Both the position numbers and the translations under genes were made by a program. A DNA stretch of 64,000 bases, taken from Chloroflexi bacterium HGW-Chloroflexi-2 (GTDB taxonomy: Bacteria > Chloroflexota > Anaerolineae > Anaerolineales > Anaerolineaceae). This document shows positions 27,814-35,223 of this stretch, in pieces. Location: the NCBI GenBank assembly GCA_002840735.1, contig PHBY01000006.1, positions 1 through 64,000 on the forward strand, written 5' to 3'. The first letter of the stretch is position 1, and each line of letters opens with the position of its first letter. The notes beneath the pieces are model-generated. The model saw only the letters and a program-made list of their open reading frames with translations. It ran no database searches and was not told the DNA's origin.

Positions 27814-28161
27814 TTAGAAACCCAGTCCGGGGATTCCTCCAGCCAGCGGTCCCATCTTCTGAGATTGCAGCTCGCGGGATTGATCCAATGCCATATTAAC
27901 AGCTGATAAGATCAGATCCTGCAGCATTTCAGCATCTGCATCCTGCAACAAATCTGCAGCAATTTCAACGGACTTACAATGTTGGTCGCCAGTCATGGTT
28001 ACCTTTACAGCACCACCGCCCACACTGGCTGTAACGGTTTCATCCGCCAGAGAAGCCTGGGCAGCTTCCATTTGCTCCTGTAATTTTTGCAGCTGGCGCA
28101 TCATTGCATTTTGACCACCTCCCATTCCACCACCCATTTTTCCGCCAAATCCTTTTGCCAT
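27814..28161 (-). CDS. YbaB/EbfC nucleoid-associated protein
   Basis: This 115-residue DNA-binding protein begins with a glycine-rich segment (MAKGFGGKMGGGMGGG). An amphipathic helix follows (MMRQLQKLQEQMEAAQASLA) and then the YbaB core, VTMTGDQHCKSVEIAADLL. It ends in GGIPGLGF, typical of the family. GGAG lies upstream of the ATG. It sits between dnaX and recR as in many bacteria. Confidence 0.94.
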   Translation of the reverse strand: MAKGFGGKMGGGMGGGQNAMMRQLQKLQEQMEAAQASLADETVTASVGGGAVKVTMTGDQHCKSVEIAADLLQDADAEMLQDLILSAVNMALDQSRELQSQKMGPLAGGIPGLGF

Positions 28162-28164
28162 TTT

Positions 28165-29823
28165 TTACTCCTTATCTACAATTTTTCCACCCAGGTCAAG
28201 GGCTGCGCTAACCAGACTATCCGGTTCGAATTCTTCTTCATGATCAATGAGATTTGATTTTGCATTGATAACCACAGCCTTTACTCTTGCCTCTGCTCCC
28301 AGTACATGGGAGAAGGCACGTTGTATGATCTCCTGGTGGTCTCCTTTTTCCATTCTTTCCTTTAATACCGGACTTTGAAAGCCGATAATGATCACGCCAT
28401 TTTTCATCGAAAAACTTCGAGCCGACGCCAGTAATGCTTCGGTATTTTTTCGATAATTACGAATTAAATTCTTAACATCGGTTAAAGATTCACGAACTTC
28501 GTTGATGCCAAAAGAGGCTTGCACACTGTGTTCTTCGCCTTCAGTCATCAGTTCCAGAGGATCAAGAATGTTTTCTTGGGCGGGGCTTTCGAAGACTTTT
28601 TCAACCTCGCTCTTTTCCGATTCATGAATTACACGATCAACCAGCTTCGGATTGCCTGATTCTTCCTTAGTATTACTTTGTTTAACCGATTTCGCTTCAA
28701 CTTCTCTAATTTCAGTTGAAACCTGGGATTGTGATGCTTGCATGTCAAATAATTGAACGCCCTGGGCAATTGCCAGTTCCAGTGCCAGACTGGGTTGCCA
28801 GGCTAATCGACTCTCATTGGCAGCGTTATTAAATAACTTCACCAATTCAGTCAGTCTGAGCATTGAAATTTTTTGCGTCTGCTTTCCCATGATCTGGCGA
28901 ACTTCGTCAGTGACATCCATGGATTTTTCATTGCCCAATTGGATTAACATCAATCCACGTAAATAATCTACCATCTGACGGGCAAATTGGCGTGGATCGG
29001 TACCAGAATCGAGTGCAGTGTGCAATTGATCCAGACAACCTTTTGTATCCTGAACGCAAATCATATCAACCAGATTGATCACCGTCTGATTGGTTGCGGT
29101 ACCTAAAACCTGTTGTGCCAATTCAAGTGTGATTACATCACCGGTAGAAGAAAGTTGGTCCAGTAAGGATATTGCATCTCGCAAAGCCCCGGTGGATTGT
29201 CGCGCGATCATAAAAAGTGTGTCTTCGTCCACTTTTAATTTTTCTGCAACCACTAACTCTTTGAGTAGATCCACAATGGTTATCACAGGAATGCGACGGA
29301 ATTCATGTCGCTGACATCGTGAGAGCACGGTAGCGGGGATTTTATGTACCTCAGTGGTTGCCAGTATAAAAATCGCATGGGGTGGAGGTTCTTCGAGCGT
29401 TTTCAACAACGCATTAAAAGCCGCTGTTGATAACATATGAACTTCATCGATGATATAGACCTTAAATTTTCCCTGTGAAGGTGAAAAACCAATTTTTTCG
29501 CGTAAATCACGCACGTCATCCACACTGGTGTTGGAGGCAGCATCAATTTCAATCAGGTCCATGAAGCGACCTTGATTTACCGATAAACAATTTTCACACT
29601 TGTTACAGGGTCGTGTCCTGAGATCATCACTCTGACAATTTACCGCTTTTGCCAACAAGCGTGCAGTGGTGGTTTTTCCTGTGCCACGCGGTCCAGAGAA
29701 TAAATAAGCATGTCCAATACGATCACTACGAATAGCGTTTTTTAGGGTTTGAACAATATGATCCTGGCCAACTACTTGATCCCACAATTGGGGACGCCAT
29801 TTCCTGTACAGAGCCTCTGACAT
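28165..29823 (-). CDS. dnaX: DNA polymerase III subunit gamma/tau
   Basis: The 552-residue clamp-loader subunit has Walker A GPRGTGKT, a zinc-binding module (CNKCENC with an upstream Cys), Walker B IIDEVHML, and the SRC motif in ATVLSRCQRHEF. The C-terminal part (about residue 380 on) is a variable linker followed by a polymerase-binding-like region. I saw no obvious slippery sequence that would yield a separate gamma form. It is cotranscribed with ybaB three bases downstream. Confidence 0.97.
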   Translation of the reverse strand: MSEALYRKWRPQLWDQVVGQDHIVQTLKNAIRSDRIGHAYLFSGPRGTGKTTTARLLAKAVNCQSDDLRTRPCNKCENCLSVNQGRFMDLIEIDAASNTSVDDVRDLREKIGFSPSQGKFKVYIIDEVHMLSTAAFNALLKTLEEPPPHAIFILATTEVHKIPATVLSRCQRHEFRRIPVITIVDLLKELVVAEKLKVDEDTLFMIARQSTGALRDAISLLDQLSSTGDVITLELAQQVLGTATNQTVINLVDMICVQDTKGCLDQLHTALDSGTDPRQFARQMVDYLRGLMLIQLGNEKSMDVTDEVRQIMGKQTQKISMLRLTELVKLFNNAANESRLAWQPSLALELAIAQGVQLFDMQASQSQVSTEIREVEAKSVKQSNTKEESGNPKLVDRVIHESEKSEVEKVFESPAQENILDPLELMTEGEEHSVQASFGINEVRESLTDVKNLIRNYRKNTEALLASARSFSMKNGVIIIGFQSPVLKERMEKGDHQEIIQRAFSHVLGAEARVKAVVINAKSNLIDHEEEFEPDSLVSAALDLGGKIVDKE

Positions 29824-29848
29824 GCTGCTTCCAATCCACTTAATAGTC

Positions 29849-30244
29849 TTATTCCTGTTTGATACTCAGCAGAATTTCTTCTAAAGTAATTGTCCTTCTT
29901 TGTAAGCGGACACCAGGAACACTTAAATTGTAATCGAAAATTTCCTTATTTATCTTCAGGATTTGATTTGAAATTTCTTCTTCTGCCACCTTACTTAATG
30001 GGGTCATCAACGCTATTTTAATTTTCAAATCAATAATCAATTTCTCTATTTCTTTGCGTTTCTCCATCCAGGGATAAGCCAGATCGTTTTTCTTGAGTAA
30101 ATCTTCTGCCATGCGCCATTCATTGGGCGTAAATGGGTTATCTTTCCATTCAATGGGTTTTCCGGTGCCAGGTAAATTATCAAATTCACCAGCTTCCATT
30201 GCTCTTTTTATGATTTCGTCTATTAACCTATCCGTGTTTGGCAT
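29849..30244 (-). CDS. DUF1992 (DnaJ-C28-like) domain protein
   Basis: The 131-residue protein carries the DUF1992 core: IDEIIKRAMEAGEFDNLPG, TGKPI and NPFTPNEWRMAEDLLKKN. A charged helical C-terminus follows. The domain is shared with eukaryotic DNAJC28, and its biochemical role is unknown. It lies 25 bases upstream of dnaX on the same strand. Confidence 0.85.
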   Translation of the reverse strand: MPNTDRLIDEIIKRAMEAGEFDNLPGTGKPIEWKDNPFTPNEWRMAEDLLKKNDLAYPWMEKRKEIEKLIIDLKIKIALMTPLSKVAEEEISNQILKINKEIFDYNLSVPGVRLQRRTITLEEILLSIKQE

Positions 30245-30252
30245 GTGAATGT

Positions 30253-30741
30253 TTATGGAATCTCAAAAACAGCTCGTTCCTGTCCAGCTGAATCAAAAAT
30301 CCGCGCGATTTCTCCTGCAGACCAGATGGGTTCATCGCTCCCCCAAAAAAGTGTATTGACTGTGTTGGTTCCTGGCCTCGAATACACGGATATCTGCCCT
30401 TTTACCAGGTCAATAGATGGAAAAACAAACGCATTTTTATCCTGATCGATGATCTGCCAACCAGATAAATTTAGTTCGCCTTCTCCAATACGTTCGACAA
30501 TCAGTAGTTCATTTTGGAGGTCATCAGCCGCAAACACATTTGCTATGGCAATAACAGGTGTGTCCAGTGGAGGTAACTCGCCCCAAACCGGCTGCTCAAG
30601 GGAATCTGGGGCAGATGCTGGCGGATATTCAGGTACGATACTGTTTGCCGTATTGACACGATTCCAAATGGTAAGCACCAGCAGGGTCGTAGCCGCTGAG
30701 ACAATGATATTGACAATCAAGAATGGTAACCAACGTTTCAA
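30253..30741 (-). CDS. Membrane-anchored lamin-tail-domain protein
   Basis: I choose the TTG at 30741, because AGGAG stands six bases upstream (30748-30752) and no ATG exists in the frame. The result is a 162-residue protein. It has one N-terminal membrane helix (LPFLIVNIIVSAATTLLVLT) and a short Pro/Ala linker. The beta-rich domain reads LLIVERIGEGELNLSGWQII and then ISVYSRPGTNTVNTLFWG. These are marks of the LTD/intermediate-filament-tail fold, which is often extracellular in bacteria. The function is unknown. It precedes the DUF1992 gene by eight bases. Confidence 0.75.
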   Translation of the reverse strand: MKRWLPFLIVNIIVSAATTLLVLTIWNRVNTANSIVPEYPPASAPDSLEQPVWGELPPLDTPVIAIANVFAADDLQNELLIVERIGEGELNLSGWQIIDQDKNAFVFPSIDLVKGQISVYSRPGTNTVNTLFWGSDEPIWSAGEIARIFDSAGQERAVFEIP

Positions 30742-30808
30742 TTCGGTCTCCTGGTTCTTTTCACTTTTGTGCACAAAACGTACAAAATTACACAAATTCA
30801 GTAAATTG

Positions 30809-30900
30809 GTATCATCTCAATAAATCGGGGCAAGCGGGTGTTTTTTGGCGTGCGTCTGCACGCCAAAAAACACTCTGACCGCTAATTATTGAAAGGATAC
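30809..30900 (-). repeat. Palindromic dispersed repeat, copy B
   Basis: This is the same element as copy A in opposite orientation, with terminal sequence GTATCCTTTCAATAATTAG on the minus strand. The central stem has six Ts and six As where copy A has five of each. The two arms changed length together, which keeps the stem perfect. It lies between two divergent genes. Confidence 0.88.
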
Positions 30901-30974
30901 GTAAATTGGTTAATTTGCTTGAATCATAGCATACTTTCAACGTAAAATAAAATGATGAAAGGACACTTTGAAGA

Positions 30975-31457
30975 ATGATTTTGATTGATGGTCATAATTT
31001 GGTACCAAAGATAAAGGGACTCAGCCTTAGCATGGAAGATGATGAAATGGCGTTAATCCAGGTATTGAGTGAGTATACTCGCCTTACCCGAAAAAAATTA
31101 GAAATCTATTTTGATAATGCACCGATCAATAAGGCAGGTACGAGAAAATTTGGTTCGATCACTGCCCATTTTGTTAGGGAGGGATCAACAGCTGATGAAG
31201 CGATCATCCAGCGTATTCGCAAAATGGGACGCAAAGCCCGTAATGTGAAAGTAATCAGCTCCGATCAACACATTCTTCGCCAGGTACAGGCCTGCCAGGC
31301 GGAGACTCTTACTTCGGATTTATTTGCGAAAGAAATTGAAAAAGTTCTCGCATCCAGCCCGGGAGGTGGAAAACCAGACCCACAAAAAATGTCTGAAATG
31401 GAAATTGAAAACTGGTTGAACCTCTTCAAAAACAAAAATTCTCAAAAAAAAGATTAA
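30975..31457 (+). CDS. YacP-like NYN-domain (PIN-like) ribonuclease
   Basis: The 160-residue protein has the NYN pattern: MILIDGHNLVP with the first acidic residue, LEIYFDN in the middle, and STADEAIIQRIRK plus VISSDQHI carrying the later acids. YacP/Rae1 proteins cleave mRNA in the ribosomal A site in Bacillus, so a ribosome-linked RNase role is likely. The C-terminal tail is polar and probably disordered. The ribosome-binding site is weak. Confidence 0.85.
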   Translation: MILIDGHNLVPKIKGLSLSMEDDEMALIQVLSEYTRLTRKKLEIYFDNAPINKAGTRKFGSITAHFVREGSTADEAIIQRIRKMGRKARNVKVISSDQHILRQVQACQAETLTSDLFAKEIEKVLASSPGGGKPDPQKMSEMEIENWLNLFKNKNSQKKD

Positions 31458-31513
31458 ATTTCTCTTAGTTTTATTTAATATAATATGTACTATTATGATC
31501 TATAATATCCATT

Positions 31514-31651
31514 AGACACCCATTAATGGTTAAAATCAGGTGTCTCAGTCAGAAGATCTGTAAACATTTCCCCCGATGTTTACATCCAGGATCTTACTGA
31601 TGGCATTCCCTCCCTGGAGACCGCCATGCATTCCCCAAGTGCATGGCGGTC
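31514..31651 (+). ncRNA. Candidate structured RNA with three consecutive hairpins
   Basis: Three stems lie in a row. The first is AGACACC/GGTGTCT (31514-31545). The second is a compound stem with CAGT, AAGATC and TAAACAT arms (31546-31599). The third is a perfect 12-bp stem, GACCGCCATGCA with TGCATGGCGGTC (31619-31651). There is no ORF and no terminal T-run. It could be a small RNA or a processed trailer of the yacP transcript. The assignment rests on base pairing alone. Confidence 0.35.
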
Positions 31652-31682
31652 GTGCTATTAAGGTTTGATAAGTAACCTTAAC

Positions 31683-31710
31683 TTGACGAGCACTCACAAT
31701 CCACTAGAAT
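31683..31710 (+). promoter_or_regulatory. Promoter of the lipoprotein gene
   Basis: TTGACG (31683-31688), a 16-base spacer and TAGAAT (31705-31710), 30 bases before the start codon. Confidence 0.55.
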
Positions 31711-31739
31711 TTGATTAACAATCAATCACGGAGGTTCGC

Positions 31740-32624
31740 ATGAAAAAAACATTTGTATCTACGCTTATTCTATTTATTTTTCTATCACTGGCTTGTAGTG
31801 TTCCTTTTGACTTGCTTTCACAAGATGTTGAACCATCCGCAATACCTGAGGTGGTTGTAAAACAAGAGGCTCCGCAGGAAGTTGCAAATCCCACCAACAC
31901 TGTATATGCGCCACCAACAGCCAGGCCTACAAGTGATGTGACGGCAACACCGGAACCATCTGCCACTCTTGAACAAATCGAAGTAACACCTACTGAACCT
32001 GTTGCCCTATGCCCACCCTATGGCATCGAAGAATTCGACTCACCCAATGATTGTTGGCCAGATACATTGGACGAAGTTTTCGCTCCAGCCTCTATCTCAA
32101 ATCGCAACAAGGTTTTTGTCCAGGTTGCCAACAGCCGCCTGGAATTCGAGTCGCAATTAGCAGAAGATGTTTTTCTTTATTCCTTTTATAAAGAGAATGA
32201 GTATGATGAAGTTAATCTCCTGGCTTCCATTACAAAGATTGAGCCGAGTGTGAACCAAAATGGTTTTGCTTTAGCCTGCCATGTGAATGAGGATGGCTGG
32301 TATGAAGTCCGTATTGAAAGTAGTGGCACCTTTGATATCTTCCAATACGATTCGTTTAAGAAACAAAATGACGAGAATCCATATGTATCTTTGGGGAATG
32401 GTGGAGCGGCCGCTTATCGAATTGGTACCGGACGTGAAAATATCATCGAGTGGCAATGCCGCTATGACAGCCTGACTCTGATCATCAATGGAAAACAGAC
32501 CTGGGAGAAAAAAGGGTTCACAAGTATAAATAGCGGCGGCGGGGTTGGTGTTGGATTGGCATCCTATTCCGGAAAGCTCCCTCGCCACATCGCATTTGAA
32601 TATGTAGAAATTGTAGAACCGTAG
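31740..32624 (+). CDS. Exported lipoprotein with Thr/Pro linker and concanavalin-like domain
   Basis: The 294-residue protein starts with a lipoprotein signal ending in LSLAC (Cys about residue 20). A Pro/Thr-rich linker of about 70 residues follows, and then a beta-rich domain (from about residue 95). That domain resembles LamG or DUF1080-type concanavalin folds: GFALACHVNEDGWYEVRIES, and later YDSLTLIINGKQTWEKKGF. Such domains bind sugars or surfaces. The gene appears to stand alone behind its own promoter. Confidence 0.75.
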   Translation: MKKTFVSTLILFIFLSLACSVPFDLLSQDVEPSAIPEVVVKQEAPQEVANPTNTVYAPPTARPTSDVTATPEPSATLEQIEVTPTEPVALCPPYGIEEFDSPNDCWPDTLDEVFAPASISNRNKVFVQVANSRLEFESQLAEDVFLYSFYKENEYDEVNLLASITKIEPSVNQNGFALACHVNEDGWYEVRIESSGTFDIFQYDSFKKQNDENPYVSLGNGGAAAYRIGTGRENIIEWQCRYDSLTLIINGKQTWEKKGFTSINSGGGVGVGLASYSGKLPRHIAFEYVEIVEP

Positions 32625-32643
32625 TAGTTTCAGGATATCAACC

Positions 32644-32672
32644 TTGTCGTGAAAGCAGCCAGATGCTATAAT
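32644..32672 (+). promoter_or_regulatory. Promoter of tRNA-Arg
   Basis: TTGTCG (32644-32649), a 17-base spacer and TATAAT (32667-32672), ten bases before the mature tRNA 5' end. Confidence 0.75.
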
Positions 32673-32681
32673 CGCCTTGTT

Positions 32682-32754
32682 GCCCCAGTAGCTCAATGGA
32701 CAGAGCAAAGCACTCCTAACGCTTAGGTTGGGGGTTCGATTCCCTCCTGGGGCA
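32682..32754 (+). tRNA. tRNA-Arg(CCT)
   Basis: A 73-nt cloverleaf. The acceptor GCCCCAG pairs with CTGGGGC, the D stem is GCTC/GAGC, the anticodon loop is CTCCTAA (anticodon CCT, codon AGG), and the T arm GGGGG-TTCGATT-CCCTC contains one G-T pair. The last anticodon-stem pair is A-C. CCA is not encoded; only the discriminator A is present. Confidence 0.93.
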
Positions 32755-32786
32755 CTTTATTTTCAATATAATCCTCTTTTTACCTC

Positions 32787-32861
32787 TTGCTATTTTTTGT
32801 TTTTATGTTAAAATATTGTTTAGATAAACGCTTGGGTGCCCCCCTCACCTAGGCGTTTATC
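32787..32861 (+). ncRNA. Candidate small RNA with C-rich loop hairpin
   Basis: A promoter-like TTGCTA (32787-32792), 16 bases, TAAAAT (32809-32814) is followed at the expected start point by a 16-bp stem. GATAAACGCTTGGGTG (32823-32838) pairs with CACCTAGGCGTTTATC (32846-32861) around the loop CCCCCCT. C-rich loops are typical of small RNAs that bind Shine-Dalgarno sequences. There is no ORF, and no strong T-run follows. Confidence 0.35.
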
Positions 32862-32885
32862 ATTTAATCTCTGTAATCATGTATT

Positions 32886-32914
32886 TATAAAAAAGACCCT
32901 GTTTTTCAGGGTCT
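32886..32914 (-). terminator. Terminator of the acidic conserved protein gene
   Basis: On the minus strand AGACCCTG pairs with CAGGGTCT around AAAAA, followed by TTTTTT. It lies 18 bases after the stop at 32933. Confidence 0.82.
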
Positions 32915-32932
32915 GAAATGATTCACAGTTCA

Positions 32933-33304
32933 CTAATTGTCAAAATTTGGTGTGTCGTCATCCTCATCATCTGCGTCAAAATCAAAATCGTATTCGATTT
33001 CACCGGCTTTACGACGTATCCATAAATATAGTACCTGTCCTTCAGTGGAATCTGATGAACGGGCAGCCATGATCGGAACTTTTTCTTCCAGACCATAATC
33101 ATTACGATAATGGAGAAAAATCGTGTCTTTTCTTCGCCAGGCTCGATGGCAACGCTCCACCAATGCCGGACCATTAAAGGTACGTAACCGTGTCAGTGCC
33201 AGATCATACAAACCAGGTCCTTCGTTTAATCCCAAAGCCCAGCCATCATCAATCACCTCAAAACTGGGTGGTGGTCCTTCAATAATTGTTATTTTATCAT
33301 CCAT
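32933..33304 (-). CDS. Conserved hypothetical protein with acidic tail
   Basis: The 123-residue protein has a compact, probably alpha/beta core (FEVIDDGWALGLNEGPGLYD, then RCHRAWRRKDTIFLHYRND). It ends in a highly acidic tail (DFDFDADDEDDDTPNFDN). I do not recognise a named family. It has its own terminator and diverges from hsp20, so it is probably a single-gene unit. Confidence 0.65.
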   Translation of the reverse strand: MDDKITIIEGPPPSFEVIDDGWALGLNEGPGLYDLALTRLRTFNGPALVERCHRAWRRKDTIFLHYRNDYGLEEKVPIMAARSSDSTEGQVLYLWIRRKAGEIEYDFDFDADDEDDDTPNFDN

Positions 33305-33404
33305 AAAACTCCCCGATCCATAATTGTTCCTTTAATGAATCTGAGATCATTTTACCCCGAATTTTATAAAAGTCCATGAGAAGAATGTTAATTCTTTATT
33401 AGAG

Positions 33405-33418
33405 TTTCGGCACCGAAA
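33405..33418. promoter_or_regulatory. Inverted repeat upstream of hsp20, possible operator
   Basis: TTTCGG-CA-CCGAAA is a perfect 6+6 palindrome about 98 bases before hsp20, in the shared upstream region. It is not the CIRCE heat-shock operator. A regulatory role is only suggested by its position. Confidence 0.25.
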
Positions 33419-33515
33419 TTTATAAAACATTAATATTTTTCATTCAAAAAACTTATGTTCAGCAGGTAAGATTATCTCAACGAACAAAACTATTAACAAA
33501 TTATTGGAGGAAATA

Positions 33516-33929
33516 ATGCCTACTTTTTATGTAAGAAACCCTTATCGTCAACTGACCCGCCGTCCTGTGGGTTCCATCAATGAAAATTACATCGAAGAAC
33601 CAAATGTAATCTTTCCGGTAGATATCAGAATTTCAGACGAAGAATACATGGTCGAAGCATTTCTGCCTGGTGTTTCAACGGAAGATCTGGATATTCAAAT
33701 TGTAAGCAATGTTGTCACCATCAAAGGTGAATTAAAAATTGAAGGTAACGAAGATGATCGCTACCTCTTACGGGAACGACCATCAGGAATGTTTCAACGA
33801 TCAATCGAATTACCAGATGATGTAGATGCTGAAAAAGTGGAAGCAGAATTGAAAAATGGTGTGCTCACATTGCGTCTGCCAAAATCTGAGCTAGCAAAAC
33901 CACGCAGGATTAAAATATCCAACAATTAG
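33516..33929 (+). CDS. Small heat-shock protein Hsp20
   Basis: This 137-residue protein has the alpha-crystallin domain. PVDIRISDEEYMVEAFLPG opens the fold, DLDIQIVSNVVTIKGE follows, and the closing motif is VEAELKNGVLTLRLPKSE. It holds unfolding proteins in a refoldable state. The start is the ATG at 33516, five bases after GGAGG; a TTG further upstream lies in front of the ribosome-binding site. Repeat copy C begins on the last base of the stop codon. Confidence 0.94.
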   Translation: MPTFYVRNPYRQLTRRPVGSINENYIEEPNVIFPVDIRISDEEYMVEAFLPGVSTEDLDIQIVSNVVTIKGELKIEGNEDDRYLLRERPSGMFQRSIELPDDVDAEKVEAELKNGVLTLRLPKSELAKPRRIKISNN

Positions 33930-34018
33930 TGTCTTTTCAATAATTCGCAGCCATGGTGTTTTTGGCGTGCAGCTGCACGCCAAAAACACCAGTTTACCCC
34001 GATTAATGGAGATAATCC
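33929..34018 (+). repeat. Palindromic dispersed repeat, copy C
   Basis: Third copy of the 90-bp element, more diverged at its edges. Its core is a perfect 36-bp palindrome, with half-site GGTGTTTTTGGCGTGCAG. It starts on the last base of the hsp20 stop codon, so it probably forms the 3' end of that mRNA. Confidence 0.86.
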
Positions 34019-34148
34019 AACAATTAGATGCCATTCAATCCAATTCCAGGGGTCTCAGCAGCATGCTGGGACCCCTGTTCTTAATTTTTCAACGATCGCA
34101 AAAATTTTTGTTACCACTTCTCATTGTGTATTGCGGTAAAATGGATGC

Positions 34149-34946
34149 ATGTCAATTCCAGAAGCATTTATTAAAGCAATTCAAAGTACATCTGTACCAC
34201 AATTCAAATATTTCTCCAGTATCGATTCCACCAATCTGATCGCGTTGGAATGGCTGGAAAATGGCGCACCGGATGGAGCGATCGTATTTGCAGATCATCA
34301 GCGTTCCGGTCGTGGACGCTTTGAACGAAAATGGGTAACCCAGTCTGGCAGTGCTATCGCAGTTTCAATCCTCGTCAGGACTGATGCGAGAGAGCAAAAA
34401 TACTTGCCCCTTTTTTCACCTCTGGCAGGCATCGCTCTATCAGATGTCTTAAAACACAGACTGCAGATTGATGCCGAGATTAAATGGCCAAACGATGTTT
34501 TGATCAATCGCATGAAGACCGCCGGTATTCTGACGGAGACTGTCTGGAATGGAGAAGAATTGCTTGGATTGGTGGTGGGAATCGGGGTAAATGTCCTTCC
34601 ACAATCAATCCCACCGAAGGAATCACTGCAATATCCGGCAACCTGTATCCAGGATCACTGTTCATTTCCAATCGATCGCTTTGAAGTATTGGCAGCGTTG
34701 ATGAATGCTTTTTCTTATTGGCGATCACAAATTCATTTACCCGAATTTATGAATCAATGGCAAAAAACACTGGCATTTCGCGGGGAAAAAGTATATATTA
34801 AGCAAAAAGATGGAAGTGTTCAATTGAGTGGTATATTGTCAGGCTTAACCTCCAATGGAGAATTGGAGATTTTATCCGAGAATAAACAAAAACAAACCAT
34901 AACAGTAGGAGATGTCCATCTTCGACCTGCTGAACCAGAAAATTAA
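34149..34946 (+). CDS. birA: Biotin--[acetyl-CoA-carboxylase] ligase
   Basis: The 265-residue enzyme attaches biotin to carboxylase subunits. It shows SIDSTNLIALEWL, the biotinyl-AMP loop HQRSGRGRFERKW, IKWPNDVLI and GIGVNV, and a C-terminal SH3-like domain. It lacks the N-terminal winged helix of E. coli BirA. It is therefore a class I ligase that should not act as a repressor. Confidence 0.95.
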   Translation: MSIPEAFIKAIQSTSVPQFKYFSSIDSTNLIALEWLENGAPDGAIVFADHQRSGRGRFERKWVTQSGSAIAVSILVRTDAREQKYLPLFSPLAGIALSDVLKHRLQIDAEIKWPNDVLINRMKTAGILTETVWNGEELLGLVVGIGVNVLPQSIPPKESLQYPATCIQDHCSFPIDRFEVLAALMNAFSYWRSQIHLPEFMNQWQKTLAFRGEKVYIKQKDGSVQLSGILSGLTSNGELEILSENKQKQTITVGDVHLRPAEPEN

Positions 34947-34955
34947 GAGGTAAAT

Positions 34956-35165
34956 ATGTTAGATGATTTACGAAACACAGCCGAAGCATCATTTATTGAA
35001 GAAGAATCAGTCATAGAAGCCCAACGTTTATTAAACCCAAAAGAGAAAAGGTTTCTGGGAATGACAGCTGCCCAACGCTTCATTCTGGCTCTTCTATTAT
35101 TAATCCTGGTTATCGTCCTGGGCACTTTATTTCTCTTAGTCTCAGGGAAAATGATTCTACCTTGA
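34956..35165 (+). CDS. Small membrane protein downstream of birA
   Basis: The 69 residues comprise an acidic helical N-terminus (FIEEESVIEAQRLLNPKEKR) and one strong membrane helix (FILALLLLILVIVLGTLFLL). GAGG precedes the ATG, and it follows birA by nine bases. No family is recognised. The clean ribosome-binding site and following terminator support a real gene. Confidence 0.65.
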   Translation: MLDDLRNTAEASFIEEESVIEAQRLLNPKEKRFLGMTAAQRFILALLLLILVIVLGTLFLLVSGKMILP

Positions 35166-35178
35166 TGTCGTCCTAACC

Positions 35179-35207
35179 AAAAAATGCCTGGCATACAGGC
35201 ATTTTTG
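35179..35207. terminator. Bidirectional terminator between the small membrane gene and gyrA
   Basis: AAAAATGCCTG (35180-35190) pairs with CAGGCATTTTT (35196-35206) around GCATA. T-runs are present on both strands. Confidence 0.88.
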
Positions 35208-35223
35208 ATTTAAATTAGCTAAA

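Noticed and set aside
33305-33515. CIRCE heat-shock operator upstream of hsp20
   Set aside because: TTAGCACTC-N9-GAGTGCTAA is not present. Only an unrelated short palindrome is seen.
33967-34239. 90-residue frame before birA
   Set aside because: It runs through the palindromic repeat and into birA in another frame.
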